DNA of 64,000 nucleotides from Rubellimicrobium sp. (GTDB lineage Bacteria; Pseudomonadota; Alphaproteobacteria; Rhodobacterales; Rhodobacteraceae), in contig JACFNP010000011.1 of the NCBI GenBank assembly GCA_019454835.1, positions 1 to 64,000 on the forward strand. Direction: 5' to 3'. Both the position numbers and the translations under genes were made by a program. Of this stretch, positions 56,257-63,742 are shown piece after piece (the first letter of the stretch is position 1; each line of letters opens with the position of its first letter). The notes under the pieces are model-generated. The model saw only the letters and a program-made list of their open reading frames with translations, was not told the DNA's origin and did not search any database.

Positions 56257-57036
56257 ATGGTCCAGTTCACCCTGCCGAAGAACAGCCGCCTCACCGTCGG
56301 CAAGACCTGGCCCATGCCCGAGGGCGCAACCCGCGTGCGCAAGGTGAAAATCTATCGCTGGAACCCCGATGACGACGCCAACCCGCGTGTCGATACCTAT
56401 TTCATCGACATGGACGACTGCGGGCCGATGGTGCTGGACGCGCTCATCAAGATCAAGAACGAGATCGACCCGACGCTGACCTTCCGCCGTTCCTGCCGCG
56501 AGGGGGTCTGCGGTTCGTGTGGCATGAACATCGACGGGATCAACACGCTGGCCTGCATCCAGGCGATGGAGGACATCGACGGCGACATCCGCATCCATCC
56601 GCTGCCGCACATGCCGGTGGTCAAGGACCTCGTGCCCGACATGACGCACTGGTATGCGCAGCATGCCTCGATCAAGCCGTGGCTCGAAACGAAAACCAAC
56701 GCGCCGGAAAAGGAATGGCTGCAATCGCCCGAGGACCGGCGCAAGCTGGACGGGCTGTATGAATGCGTCATGTGCGCCTGCTGTTCCACCGCCTGCCCGA
56801 GCTACTGGTGGAACCCGGACCGCTTCCTCGGCCCGGCGACGCTGCTGCACGCCTATCGCTGGTTGCAGGACAGCCGCGACGAGGCGACGGGCGAACGGCT
56901 GGACGATCTGGAGGATCCGTTCAAGCTGTATCGCTGCCACACGATCATGAACTGCACCAAGACCTGCCCCAAGCACCTGAACCCGGCCAAGGCGATCGCC
57001 GGGATCAAGAAGATGATGGTCGACCGGATCGTGTGA
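56257..57036 (+). CDS. sdhB: succinate dehydrogenase iron-sulfur subunit
   Basis: 259-residue electron-transfer subunit of complex II. [2Fe-2S] ligands are Cys80, Cys85, Cys88 and Cys100 ([12 protein letters not shown]...NTLAC); the [4Fe-4S] and [3Fe-4S] groups lie in [14 protein letters not shown] (170-182) and [14 protein letters not shown] (227-240). ATG at 56257 follows CGGAGGACA. It closes the sdhCDA-vapD-lipoprotein-exported-sdhB unit and converges on mqsA with 7 bp between stops. Confidence 0.98.
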   Translation: MVQFTLPKNSRLTVGKTWPMPEGATRVRKVKIYRWNPDDDANPRVDTYFIDMDDCGPMVLDALIKIKNEIDPTLTFRRSCREGVCGSCGMNIDGINTLACIQAMEDIDGDIRIHPLPHMPVVKDLVPDMTHWYAQHASIKPWLETKTNAPEKEWLQSPEDRRKLDGLYECVMCACCSTACPSYWWNPDRFLGPATLLHAYRWLQDSRDEATGERLDDLEDPFKLYRCHTIMNCTKTCPKHLNPAKAIAGIKKMMVDRIV

Positions 57037-57043
57037 GGGGGGG

Positions 57044-57475
57044 TCAGGCGCGCCGTGCCTGCCGCAGCTCGGACAGGCGCTGGGGCTTGCCGTCAAGAAG
57101 GCGCAGGGCGGTGTCGACCGCCTTGCTGATGACGATGTCGCCGGATTCGTATTTCTGAAAGGCGTTCGGTCCGCCGCCGATCAGGGCGCCCGCCTCGCGC
57201 TGGGTAATGCGCAGACCCTTCCTGATCTTGCGGACCATATCCGGCGGAAACAGCCCGGCATCCAGCGCCTTGAGCGTGTTCAGGGCGCGGTCGCTGACCC
57301 GCATGTCGCGGGCGTCATGCAGGCCGCTTTCCCCCGCCGGATCGTCGGGCGCATACCAGCCCGGCATATCGACCACCATCGACTGTCCCCGATATGCCAC
57401 CGTGAACGGGCGGGTGCCGCGCACCAGAAGAGTGCCGGTTTCGGGGTGGTGGCGGGTGCGGGACGCATCGCTCAC
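57044..57475 (-). CDS. mqsA: MqsA-family antitoxin, cysteine-free N-terminal domain
   Basis: 143-residue antitoxin. C-terminal HTH_XRE-type region is clear (MVRKIRKGLRITQREAGALIGGGPNAFQKYESG at 78-111, cited in parts), matching MqsA. The N-terminal domain keeps the MqsA pattern (TRPFTVAYRGQSMVVDMPGWYA) but the zinc-ligand CPxC and CxxC positions are replaced by RHHPETG and APDDPAG; the protein has no cysteine at all. The start is GTG at 57475, overlapping the mqsR stop as GTGA. It neutralises MqsR and likely represses the promoter. Confidence 0.85.
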   Translation of the reverse strand: MSDASRTRHHPETGTLLVRGTRPFTVAYRGQSMVVDMPGWYAPDDPAGESGLHDARDMRVSDRALNTLKALDAGLFPPDMVRKIRKGLRITQREAGALIGGGPNAFQKYESGDIVISKAVDTALRLLDGKPQRLSELRQARRA

Positions 57476-57777
57476 GGGTCGAGTTCCTTGAACGAGGTGC
57501 AGGCAAATTCGGCGACCATATCCTGCACGAACTTGATATAGATGTCATAGCCACCGGCGCGCGCATGGTAGACATCCATCCAGACGCGGTGATCGGCATG
57601 GGTGGTCACCGACTTGTAGAAATTCCGATGCGTCAGCCCGCCGATGACCGCCTCCATGTCCTTGCGCCCCATGCCCATCGCCTGCGCGCCGGTCAGAGCC
57701 GCGCGGGTCATCACCATCACGGGCGCAGCCCGCCGGATCGACGCCAGGTCATGGCTCGGCTTGCGCTTGTCCGTCAT
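57472..57777 (-). CDS. mqsR: MqsR-family toxin (mRNA interferase)
   Basis: 101-residue toxin aligning with MqsR end to end: RNFYKSVTTHADHRVWMDVY then YIKFVQDMVAEF and SFKE. Of the E. coli active-site set Lys56, Gln68 and Tyr81, the Lys (Lys55) and Tyr (Tyr80) are kept, while Gln is Met67. Known members cleave mRNA at GCU. ATG at 57777 has no ribosome site; an inverted repeat and a TATGAT box sit directly before it. First gene of mqsR-mqsA, toxin before antitoxin as in E. coli. Confidence 0.87.
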   Translation of the reverse strand: MTDKRKPSHDLASIRRAAPVMVMTRAALTGAQAMGMGRKDMEAVIGGLTHRNFYKSVTTHADHRVWMDVYHARAGGYDIYIKFVQDMVAEFACTSFKELDP

Positions 57778-57787
57778 CTAGAATCAT

Positions 57788-57811
57788 AGTGGTGTATTTT
57801 CAAGCACCACT
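57788..57811. promoter_or_regulatory. inverted repeat before mqsR (candidate MqsA operator)
   Basis: AGTGGTG - 10 nt - CACCACT, perfect 7-bp arms, ending 11 bp before the mqsR ATG. On the coding strand a TATGAT box follows, 5 nt from the ATG, so transcription may start at or next to the start codon (leaderless mRNA). Autoregulation by MqsA is the natural reading. Confidence 0.5.
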
Positions 57812-57846
57812 CCGGCTGTCAGGGCAATCGGGCGACCGGCATATCC

Positions 57847-57935
57847 CGTCATTGCGAGGAGGCGCAGCCGACGCGGCAACCCCGAGGGCATTGAGATAGC
57901 GGTCGGGGTTGCTTCGCCTGCGGCTCGCAATGACG
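57847..57935 (-). repeat. palindromic repeat copy 21 (type A)
   Basis: 89 bp in inverted orientation, arms CGTCATTGCGAGG / GCTCGCAATGACG, inner GGCAACCCCGA / TCGGGGTTGCT. Between mqsR and the deoD stop. Confidence 0.93.
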
Positions 57936-58006
57936 GGGTTTGCGGGCGGCGACGCCGTGCGGACCTGCGCAGGGCGGCTCGTCCGGTTGCCCTGCTCCGG
58001 CTGTCC

Positions 58007-58711
58007 TCAGGCAAACGCCGCCTCGAGCGCGATTTCGACCATCCGGCCAAAGCTGCGTTCGCGGTCCTCGGACGGCAATGCCTCATGCGTGAGAAGATGG
58101 TCGCTGACCGTCAGCACCGCCAGCGCGCGGCGGTCGTAGCGGGCGGCGAGGGTGTAAAGCTCGGCTGCTTCCATTTCGACGGCCAGAATACCGTGGCGGG
58201 TCATCTGTTCATTCAGGTCGGGGCGTTCGTCATAGAACACGTCCGCCGAATAGATGCCGCCGACATGAACCCGGTCACCGCCGCGTTCGGCAGCGGCGAC
58301 CGCAGCGGACAACAGGCCGTAATCGGCGCAGGGGGCATAGTTCAATTCGCGGAAGATGCCGCGCGACGGGGTCGAGATCGAGCTGGCCGTCATCGCAATA
58401 ACGACATCGCGGATTCCGACCCGTTCCTGCATTGCCCCGCATGAACCGATGCGGATCAGCGTCTGCGCGCCGTAATCGCGGATCAGTTCGTTGGCATAGA
58501 TCGACAGCGAGGGCATTCCCATGCCCGAGCCGTGGATCGTCACCGGATGGCCGCGCCAGGTGCCGGTAAAGCCCAGCATCCCGCGCACCCGGTTCACGCA
58601 GCGGGCATCGTCGAGAAACTGCCCGGCGGCCCATTCCGCCCGCAGCGGATCGCCGGGCATGAGGACGACCGGCGCGATATCGCCGGTCGCCGCACCGATA
58701 TGGACGGTCAT
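58007..58711 (-). CDS. deoD: purine nucleoside phosphorylase
   Basis: 234-residue low-molecular-weight hexameric-type phosphorylase that splits purine (deoxy)nucleosides with phosphate. PGDPLRAEW near the start, [45 protein letters not shown] and VSDHL (catalytic Asp) match DeoD. ATG at 58711. It lies 6 bp downstream of the H-NS-like gene, probably in one transcript. The BMP importer at 38-43 kb could supply its substrates (inference). Confidence 0.96.
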   Translation of the reverse strand: MTVHIGAATGDIAPVVLMPGDPLRAEWAAGQFLDDARCVNRVRGMLGFTGTWRGHPVTIHGSGMGMPSLSIYANELIRDYGAQTLIRIGSCGAMQERVGIRDVVIAMTASSISTPSRGIFRELNYAPCADYGLLSAAVAAAERGGDRVHVGGIYSADVFYDERPDLNEQMTRHGILAVEMEAAELYTLAARYDRRALAVLTVSDHLLTHEALPSEDRERSFGRMVEIALEAAFA

Positions 58712-58717
58712 TGCGGC

Positions 58718-59041
58718 TCAGATCGCCAGATCGGAGAGGGCCTTGCCCTCGGCCAGGGCGGCATTCACCCAGTCCGGGCGACGGCCACGGCCGGACCAGG
58801 TCTGGGCCGGATTGGCGGGATTGCGATATTTCGCCGGAAGCGGCGCCCGGCGCCCGCGACCGCGCGCGGGGGCCATTCCGGTCACGTCCGCCAGCGTAAA
58901 GCCGAATTCGGCAACCGCACGTTCGGCAGCCTCGAGCGCGCGCTGCCGGTTGCGGTCATCCACCGAGGCAATCGCCTTTTCGACATCGCGGCGAAGTTTC
59001 TTCAGGTCGTCCCTGGAAAGCGACTCGAGGTCCATTGTCAT
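58718..59041 (-). CDS. H-NS/HvrA-family nucleoid-associated protein
   Basis: 107-residue DNA-binding protein. N-terminal coiled-coil (LSRDDLKKLRRDVEKAIASV then NRQRALEAAERAV), a basic linker ARGRGRRAPLP and the C-terminal H-NS-type DNA-binding motif KYRNPANPAQTWSGRGRRPDWV (cited in parts: YRNPANPAQTW, SGRGRRPDW). This is the HvrA form found in photosynthetic and related Rhodobacterales, where it modulates redox and light-responsive genes. ATG at 59041 with AAGGAG four bases upstream; a second ATG two codons on (59035) is possible. Divergent from the acyltransferase; deoD follows. Confidence 0.88.
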   Translation of the reverse strand: MTMDLESLSRDDLKKLRRDVEKAIASVDDRNRQRALEAAERAVAEFGFTLADVTGMAPARGRGRRAPLPAKYRNPANPAQTWSGRGRRPDWVNAALAEGKALSDLAI

Positions 59042-59226
59042 TCGTCTCCTTGAATTGCGCGCGATGCGCGGCACCATACCGGCCATCAGCAATGCCGCAT
59101 TATGCCGCGATTCACAATAGCCGATTACCGGGGCGGCCAACTCGTGCCGGTCGCGCGGAATCATGCCGCAGGGGCAATCGCGCATGGGCCATTTACCTCG
59201 CCCCCGACTTCGGCCAACGTCCCACC

Positions 59227-60609
59227 ATGTTGCGCCCGGTGACCCTTCCGCTCTGGCTGTTCGTCCTGATCCTGCTCTTTGCGGGCGTCACCTTCGCGTC
59301 GAACTTCCTGTTCCCCTCGGTGCGCTGGTTCTTCCGCCGCCGGATGGAGCGCGCGGTGGCGCGGCTCAACCGCAGCCTCAAGCGTCCGATCGCGCCGTTC
59401 AAGCTGGCCCGGCGTCACGACATGGTCGAACGGCTGGTCTACGACCCCGCCGTGGCCGAGGCCGCCGCCGCCCATGCAAGGCGCACCGGCGAACCCGGCG
59501 CGGTGGCCTTCCAGCTTGCCCGCCGCTACGCGCGCGAGATCGTGCCCGCCTTTTCCGCCACGGTCTATTTCGGCTTCGGCGCCCGCGTGTCGCGCTGGCT
59601 GTCGCAATCGTGGTATAATGTGCGGATCGGCGCGGGTGCGGGCAATCCGCTCGACGCGATCCCGCCCGAGGCGGCGGTGGTCTATGTGATGAACCACCGC
59701 TCCAACATGGATTACGTCCTGCTTACCCATCTGGTGTCGGACGACGCCACCCTGTCCTACGGAGTGGGCGAATGGGCGCATTTCTGGCCGGTATCGTGGC
59801 TGGTCCGGGCGATGGGTGCCTATTTCATCCAGCGCGGGCGGCGCGGCAAGCTCTACCACCGCATCCTCGAACGCTATGTGCAGATGGCGACCGAAAGCGG
59901 CGATCCGCAGGCGGTATTTCCCGAAGGCGGGCTCAGCCTGGACGGGCATACGGGACCGGCGCGCATCGGAATCGTCAGCTACATCTGCGCGGGCGTGAAA
60001 GAGGGCGGCCGCGATGTCGTCTTCGTGCCGGTGGCGGTGAATTACGACCGGGTGATCGAGGACCGCTTTCTTGTCGCGGCCGGGCAATCGGGCGAACGGC
60101 GGTTCCGGCTGCCGTGGCGCTACATCACCGGCGCCGCGCTGCGCCATGTCGGACAGCGGCTGACCGGGCGGTTTCACAAGCTCGGCACGGCAAGCGTCGC
60201 CTTCGGCGCGCCGGTCGTGCTGGCGTCGGGGACCGATGACGCGGCGCAGTCGCCCGACATGCTGGCCCGGCGGCTCATGGCGGAAATCACCGCTGTCATG
60301 CCGGTCCTGCCGGTGCCGCTGGTGGCGCATCTTTTGATCGAGAACGGTGCGCAGAGCCGCGCCGCGCTGGTGCAGGCGGTCGAGACGACCTGCGCCGATC
60401 TCGCGCAGCGCGGCATCCCCATCCCGCGCCGCGAACCCGAGGTGGCCGTGGCCGACGCGGTGACGCTGCTTGCGCGGCGCGGCATGGTGGAGGAACGCGA
60501 CGGCATGGTCACCGTCACCTCCGGGGGCGAGCCGCTGGTCGCCTATTACGCGGCCTCGATTGCCGGGCATTTTGCCCGGCAAGAAAATGGTTGCGGATCA
60601 AGGGCCTGA
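59227..60609 (+). CDS. glycerol-3-phosphate/lysophosphatidate acyltransferase-like protein (PlsB/PlsC fold)
   Basis: 460-residue membrane-associated acyltransferase. One N-terminal hydrophobic helix (8-26), then the catalytic HX4D block MNHRSNMD (His157, Asp162), the substrate block GAYFIQRGRRGK (197-208) and FPEGGLS (231-237). Its length and the region after 240 resemble PlsB-like glycerol-3-phosphate acyltransferases of alphaproteobacteria more than short PlsC. Exact acyl-acceptor not certain. ATG at 59227; the upstream frame shows no coding features. Confidence 0.82.
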   Translation: MLRPVTLPLWLFVLILLFAGVTFASNFLFPSVRWFFRRRMERAVARLNRSLKRPIAPFKLARRHDMVERLVYDPAVAEAAAAHARRTGEPGAVAFQLARRYAREIVPAFSATVYFGFGARVSRWLSQSWYNVRIGAGAGNPLDAIPPEAAVVYVMNHRSNMDYVLLTHLVSDDATLSYGVGEWAHFWPVSWLVRAMGAYFIQRGRRGKLYHRILERYVQMATESGDPQAVFPEGGLSLDGHTGPARIGIVSYICAGVKEGGRDVVFVPVAVNYDRVIEDRFLVAAGQSGERRFRLPWRYITGAALRHVGQRLTGRFHKLGTASVAFGAPVVLASGTDDAAQSPDMLARRLMAEITAVMPVLPVPLVAHLLIENGAQSRAALVQAVETTCADLAQRGIPIPRREPEVAVADAVTLLARRGMVEERDGMVTVTSGGEPLVAYYAASIAGHFARQENGCGSRA

Positions 60610-60651
60610 AAACTAGGCTGACGATACTGTGTTCTTATATGGGAGGCCGAT

Positions 60652-60996
60652 ATGAAACTCGGAATGATCGTGGGCGCGATGGCGCTGGCTGTAGGGCTTG
60701 CGGGCTGCGACGACGTGCCGGTCAGCAGCGGCGGCGGGCTGGACCGGCATGTGCTGATCAACAACCAGACCGGACGCACGATCTGGGCACTCTACGGATC
60801 GCGCACGACGACCAATTCCTGGGAGGAGGACATCCTCGGCGCGAACACACTACCCAACGGGCGATCGGTCAACGTCAATTTCGACGACGGCACCGGCGCC
60901 TGCATGTTCGACTTCAAGTTCGTGTTCCCGAACGGCCAGGCGATCGAACATTACGGCATCAACGTCTGCACCACGGCCACCTACACGGTGCGCTGA
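60652..60996 (+). CDS. small lipoprotein, first of two tandem paralogues
   Basis: 114-residue predicted lipoprotein: MKLGMIVGAMALAVGLAGC gives a lipobox (LAGC, Cys19). Mature part DRHVLINNQTGRTIWALYGSR, NSWEEDILG, VNVNFDDGTGAC and VFPNGQAIEHYGINVC holds two cysteines that likely pair. The neighbouring gene at 61120 encodes a close paralogue (about 55 of 85 aligned residues identical) with a Sec signal instead of a lipobox. ATG at 60652 follows GGGAGG. Similar proteins are known to me only as hypothetical Rhodobacterales proteins. Confidence 0.82.
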   Translation: MKLGMIVGAMALAVGLAGCDDVPVSSGGGLDRHVLINNQTGRTIWALYGSRTTTNSWEEDILGANTLPNGRSVNVNFDDGTGACMFDFKFVFPNGQAIEHYGINVCTTATYTVR

Positions 60997-60999
60997 TCC

Positions 61000-61030
61000 G
61001 GCGGGGGGGCGGTTCCTGCCGCCCCCCGCC
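61000..61030 (+). terminator. GC-rich hairpin after the first paralogue
   Basis: GGCGGGGGGGC paired with GCCCCCCGCC across a 10-nt ggttcctgcc loop (one bulged G), 3 bp after the stop. No T-run; a similar hairpin follows the second paralogue, so the duplication copied gene plus hairpin. Confidence 0.65.
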
Positions 61031-61119
61031 AATGCGGATATCCGCCGCATGACGAAAGTGCTTGCCAAGCCCGCGACCCGTCACTATGCCTTCGCACCAC
61101 CCAGCATCGGAGGAATATC

Positions 61120-61455
61120 TTGAGGTTACAGTCACTTGCTTGCGCGGCATCCATTGCTGTCGCCAGCTTTCTTGCGACAACCGCAAGCGCGGACAATTTT
61201 GACCGGCATGTCATCGTCACCAACAACACGGGTCGCGTGATCTGGGCGATCCATGGCTCACGCTCGGACACCAACTCCTGGGAAGAAGATATCCTGGGTG
61301 ACAATGTGCTCCCCGACGGGGACTCGGCGAACATCAACTTCGACGATGGCACCGGCGCCTGTCAGTTCGATGTGAAGGTCGTGTTCCCGGAAGGCGACTC
61401 GATCGAGGAATACAACATCGACGTTTGCTCGGTCGGCACGCTGACGGTCGAGTGA
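61120..61455 (+). CDS. small exported protein, second tandem paralogue
   Basis: 111-residue product with signal peptide MRLQSLACAASIAVASFLATTASA; the mature part (DRHVIVTNNTGRVIWAIHGSR, NSWEEDILG, INFDDGTGAC, VFPEGDSIEEYNIDVC) follows the first paralogue closely, both cysteines conserved. The start is TTG at 61120, supported by GGAGGA five bases upstream. The loss of the lipobox means one copy is lipid-anchored and the other soluble in the periplasm. GC is somewhat lower than the surroundings. Function unknown. Confidence 0.82.
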   Translation: MRLQSLACAASIAVASFLATTASADNFDRHVIVTNNTGRVIWAIHGSRSDTNSWEEDILGDNVLPDGDSANINFDDGTGACQFDVKVVFPEGDSIEEYNIDVCSVGTLTVE

Positions 61456-61463
61456 CATGCTCC

Positions 61464-61493
61464 GGCAGGGGGCGGTCCTGGCTGCCCCCTGCC
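61464..61493. terminator. hairpin between the convergent paralogue and SDR genes
   Basis: Perfect 10-bp arms GGCAGGGGGC / GCCCCCTGCC with a 10-nt loop, exactly between the two stops (8 bp after one, adjacent to the other). It can serve both directions. Confidence 0.7.
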
Positions 61494-62219
61494 CTACCCG
61501 CGTCCCACCAGCGGCATCTTCGTCGCCATGATGGTCTGGAACAGCACGTTCGCCTCGGGTGGCAGTTCGGCCATGTGCAGCACGGCATCAGCCACCAGCC
61601 CCACATCCATCGTATAGGGCACCGGGCGCCCGGCGGCCTGTTCGCGTTCCATCAGCGCCTCGACCATTTCGGTGCGCGCGTTGCCGATGTCGATCTGGCC
61701 GCAGGCGATGTCGAACGCCCGCCCGTCAAGGGCAAGCTGCTTCGTCAGCCCGCTGATCGCGTGTTTCGTCATCGTGTAGGTCACCGCCCCCTCGCGCGGC
61801 ATGGAGGCCGACACCGAGCCGTTGTTGATGATCCGCCCGCCCTGCGGTGCCTGCCTGCGCATCTGGCCGAAGGCGGCGCGGGCGCAGAGGAACATGCCGG
61901 TCTGGTTCACCGCCACCGCCCGGTTCCAGTCATCGAGCGAGGTCTCGTCGATCATGCCCGGCGGCGTGAAGATGCCCGCGTTGTTGAACAGCACGTCCAG
62001 CCGCCCCGCCGCAGAAACGAACGCCCCGAAGGCCGCCGCTACCTGGTCCGCATCGGTTACGTCGCAGGGCAGGACCACCGCACCGGTTCCGGCGGCGATG
62101 TCGCGCAGCGCCGCCTCGCGCCGCGCCAGCAGCCCCACACGCCAGCCCGCCGCGATGAACCGCCCGGCGACGGCCCGGCCGATGCCGCCCGAAGCTCCGG
62201 TGATGATGATGGTCCTCAT
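61494..62219 (-). CDS. SDR-family NAD(P)-dependent oxidoreductase
   Basis: 241-residue classical short-chain dehydrogenase. TGASGGIG at 7-14, NNAG at 79-82, catalytic Ser135/Ser137 region (NNGSVSAS) with Tyr148 and Lys152 (YTMTK). No extension or membrane segment. Substrate unknown. ATG at 62219 overlaps the helicase stop by 4 nt (ATGA); the chain TIGR02186 protein - helicase - SDR is coupled throughout. Confidence 0.87.
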   Translation of the reverse strand: MRTIIITGASGGIGRAVAGRFIAAGWRVGLLARREAALRDIAAGTGAVVLPCDVTDADQVAAAFGAFVSAAGRLDVLFNNAGIFTPPGMIDETSLDDWNRAVAVNQTGMFLCARAAFGQMRRQAPQGGRIINNGSVSASMPREGAVTYTMTKHAISGLTKQLALDGRAFDIACGQIDIGNARTEMVEALMEREQAAGRPVPYTMDVGLVADAVLHMAELPPEANVLFQTIMATKMPLVGRG

Positions 62220-63742
62220 GGCTCGTCTCCTGCGGTAAGGGCCAGCGCGGCAGGCGCGGCGATCAGGTCGTCGGTGCCCAGCGGCCGGGTCGGACGCGCC
62301 AGCGCCGCGCGCACCACCCAGCGCAATTCGTGTTCGGCGCGGGTGATCGCCACATAGGCCAGCCGCTTCCACAGCGGCAATCCCGCCTCGACGCGGCCCA
62401 TGCGCGCCGCCACCATGATGTCGGGCGCATAGACCTGCACGGTCTCCCATTGCGAGCCCTGCGCCTTGTGGATCGTCACCGCCGCACCGTGCAGGAACAC
62501 CGCGCCCATATGGGCGGCATAGGGCAGGAAAGGTTCCGCCTCGCCCTCGCGCTCGATCTTCACGATGCTGGCGACGGAAAGCTGCGGCTCGGGGGCGGCG
62601 AACAGGTGCAGCCGCGAGAAACCCTGCCGCCTGCCGGGGCCGAGATAGACCGCCTGCGCGCCCTTGATGAGACCGCGTGCCTCGAGGTCCAGCCGCTTCT
62701 TGCGGTGCTTCAGCGGCAGTTCGATCCCGTCGCAGATCAGCGGCTCGCCGGGCAGCATCTGGCCGTCGGCGATGCCGTGCGCGCTGCGAAAGGCGTGGAT
62801 CAGGCGAATCCGCGTCGCATTGCGCCACACCAGCACCGGCGAGCGCGCCATCAGGTCGGCATCGGCACGCGGCGCGACCACGACGCGCGGATCGCGGGCG
62901 GCGGCGTCGTGCACCATGTCCTCGAAGCCCGCAAAGGTCAGCTCGGGGTCGGCCAGCGCATGGGCCAGGTCGAGGATCGGGTTGTCGGCATCCTGCCGGT
63001 GGATGCGGTGCAGGGTGAAGCGGCGGTCCTCGGGCAAGTGCTCGAAGACCATGCCGCCCTCGCCCTGCACCGGCGGCAGTTGCGCGGGATCGCCGAACAG
63101 GATCAGGGTCGGGAACACCTCGCGCAGGTCGTCGAGCTGGCGCCGGTCCAGCATCGAGCTTTCGTCCACCAGCCCGATATCCAGCGGCGCATCGCGGCGC
63201 TTCCAGCCGGTGATGAAGTCCGACCCGCGCAGCCCCGCCGAGGCCAGCGCGGCAGGGATCGAGCCGTGCAGGCGATACGCCGCCTCGGCACGGGTCAACT
63301 GGTCGTCGGACAGCACGCCGCCCTCGGGGCGCGCGGCCTGCCCGGCCAGCCATTCGGCGACCAGTTCGTATTCGGGATCGTAGACCGGGGTATAGAGGAT
63401 GCGGTGAATCGTCGTCGCGGGCACGCCGCGCGCGCGCAGCACCGCCGCCGCCTTGTTGGTCGGCGCAAGGATCGCGGCGGTGCGGCTGTCGCGCTTGCGG
63501 CGGCTCTCCCAGTCGCCCGAGACGATGTCCACCCCGGCCTCGGCCAGCGCGCGGGCCAGCGCGGCCAGCAGCATCGTCTTGCCCGATCCGGCCCGGCCGG
63601 TGACGGCGGTAACCTCGGGTTCCGCGCCGTCGGCGGGCGTGATCTCGCCCATGTCGATATCGACCCCGGCGCGGCCCAGGATCGCCGCCAGTGCGTCCCA
63701 GGCCTCGGCCTGGTCGGGGGAAAATCCGGGCGCTTCCGTCAC
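62216..63742 (-). CDS. RecD-like SF1 helicase / AAA-type ATPase
   Basis: 508-residue P-loop helicase of the RecD/exodeoxyribonuclease V alpha type. Walker A GRAGSGKT at 49-56, Walker B LVDESSML, GDPAQLPPVQGEGGM in part, an SH3-like insert, AVTIHKAQGSQW and motif VI YVAITRAEHEL. There is no RecB/C partner nearby, so it probably acts alone in DNA repair or recombination, like RecD2-type proteins. The start is GTG at 63742, overlapping the upstream stop as GTGA. Confidence 0.88.
   Translation of the reverse strand: MTEAPGFSPDQAEAWDALAAILGRAGVDIDMGEITPADGAEPEVTAVTGRAGSGKTMLLAALARALAEAGVDIVSGDWESRRKRDSRTAAILAPTNKAAAVLRARGVPATTIHRILYTPVYDPEYELVAEWLAGQAARPEGGVLSDDQLTRAEAAYRLHGSIPAALASAGLRGSDFITGWKRRDAPLDIGLVDESSMLDRRQLDDLREVFPTLILFGDPAQLPPVQGEGGMVFEHLPEDRRFTLHRIHRQDADNPILDLAHALADPELTFAGFEDMVHDAAARDPRVVVAPRADADLMARSPVLVWRNATRIRLIHAFRSAHGIADGQMLPGEPLICDGIELPLKHRKKRLDLEARGLIKGAQAVYLGPGRRQGFSRLHLFAAPEPQLSVASIVKIEREGEAEPFLPYAAHMGAVFLHGAAVTIHKAQGSQWETVQVYAPDIMVAARMGRVEAGLPLWKRLAYVAITRAEHELRWVVRAALARPTRPLGTDDLIAAPAALALTAGDEP

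Noticed and set aside
60591-61052. Alternative frame over the first paralogue and its hairpin
   Set aside because: It overlaps a signal-peptide gene with a strong ribosome site and encodes Arg/His-rich text with no coding features.
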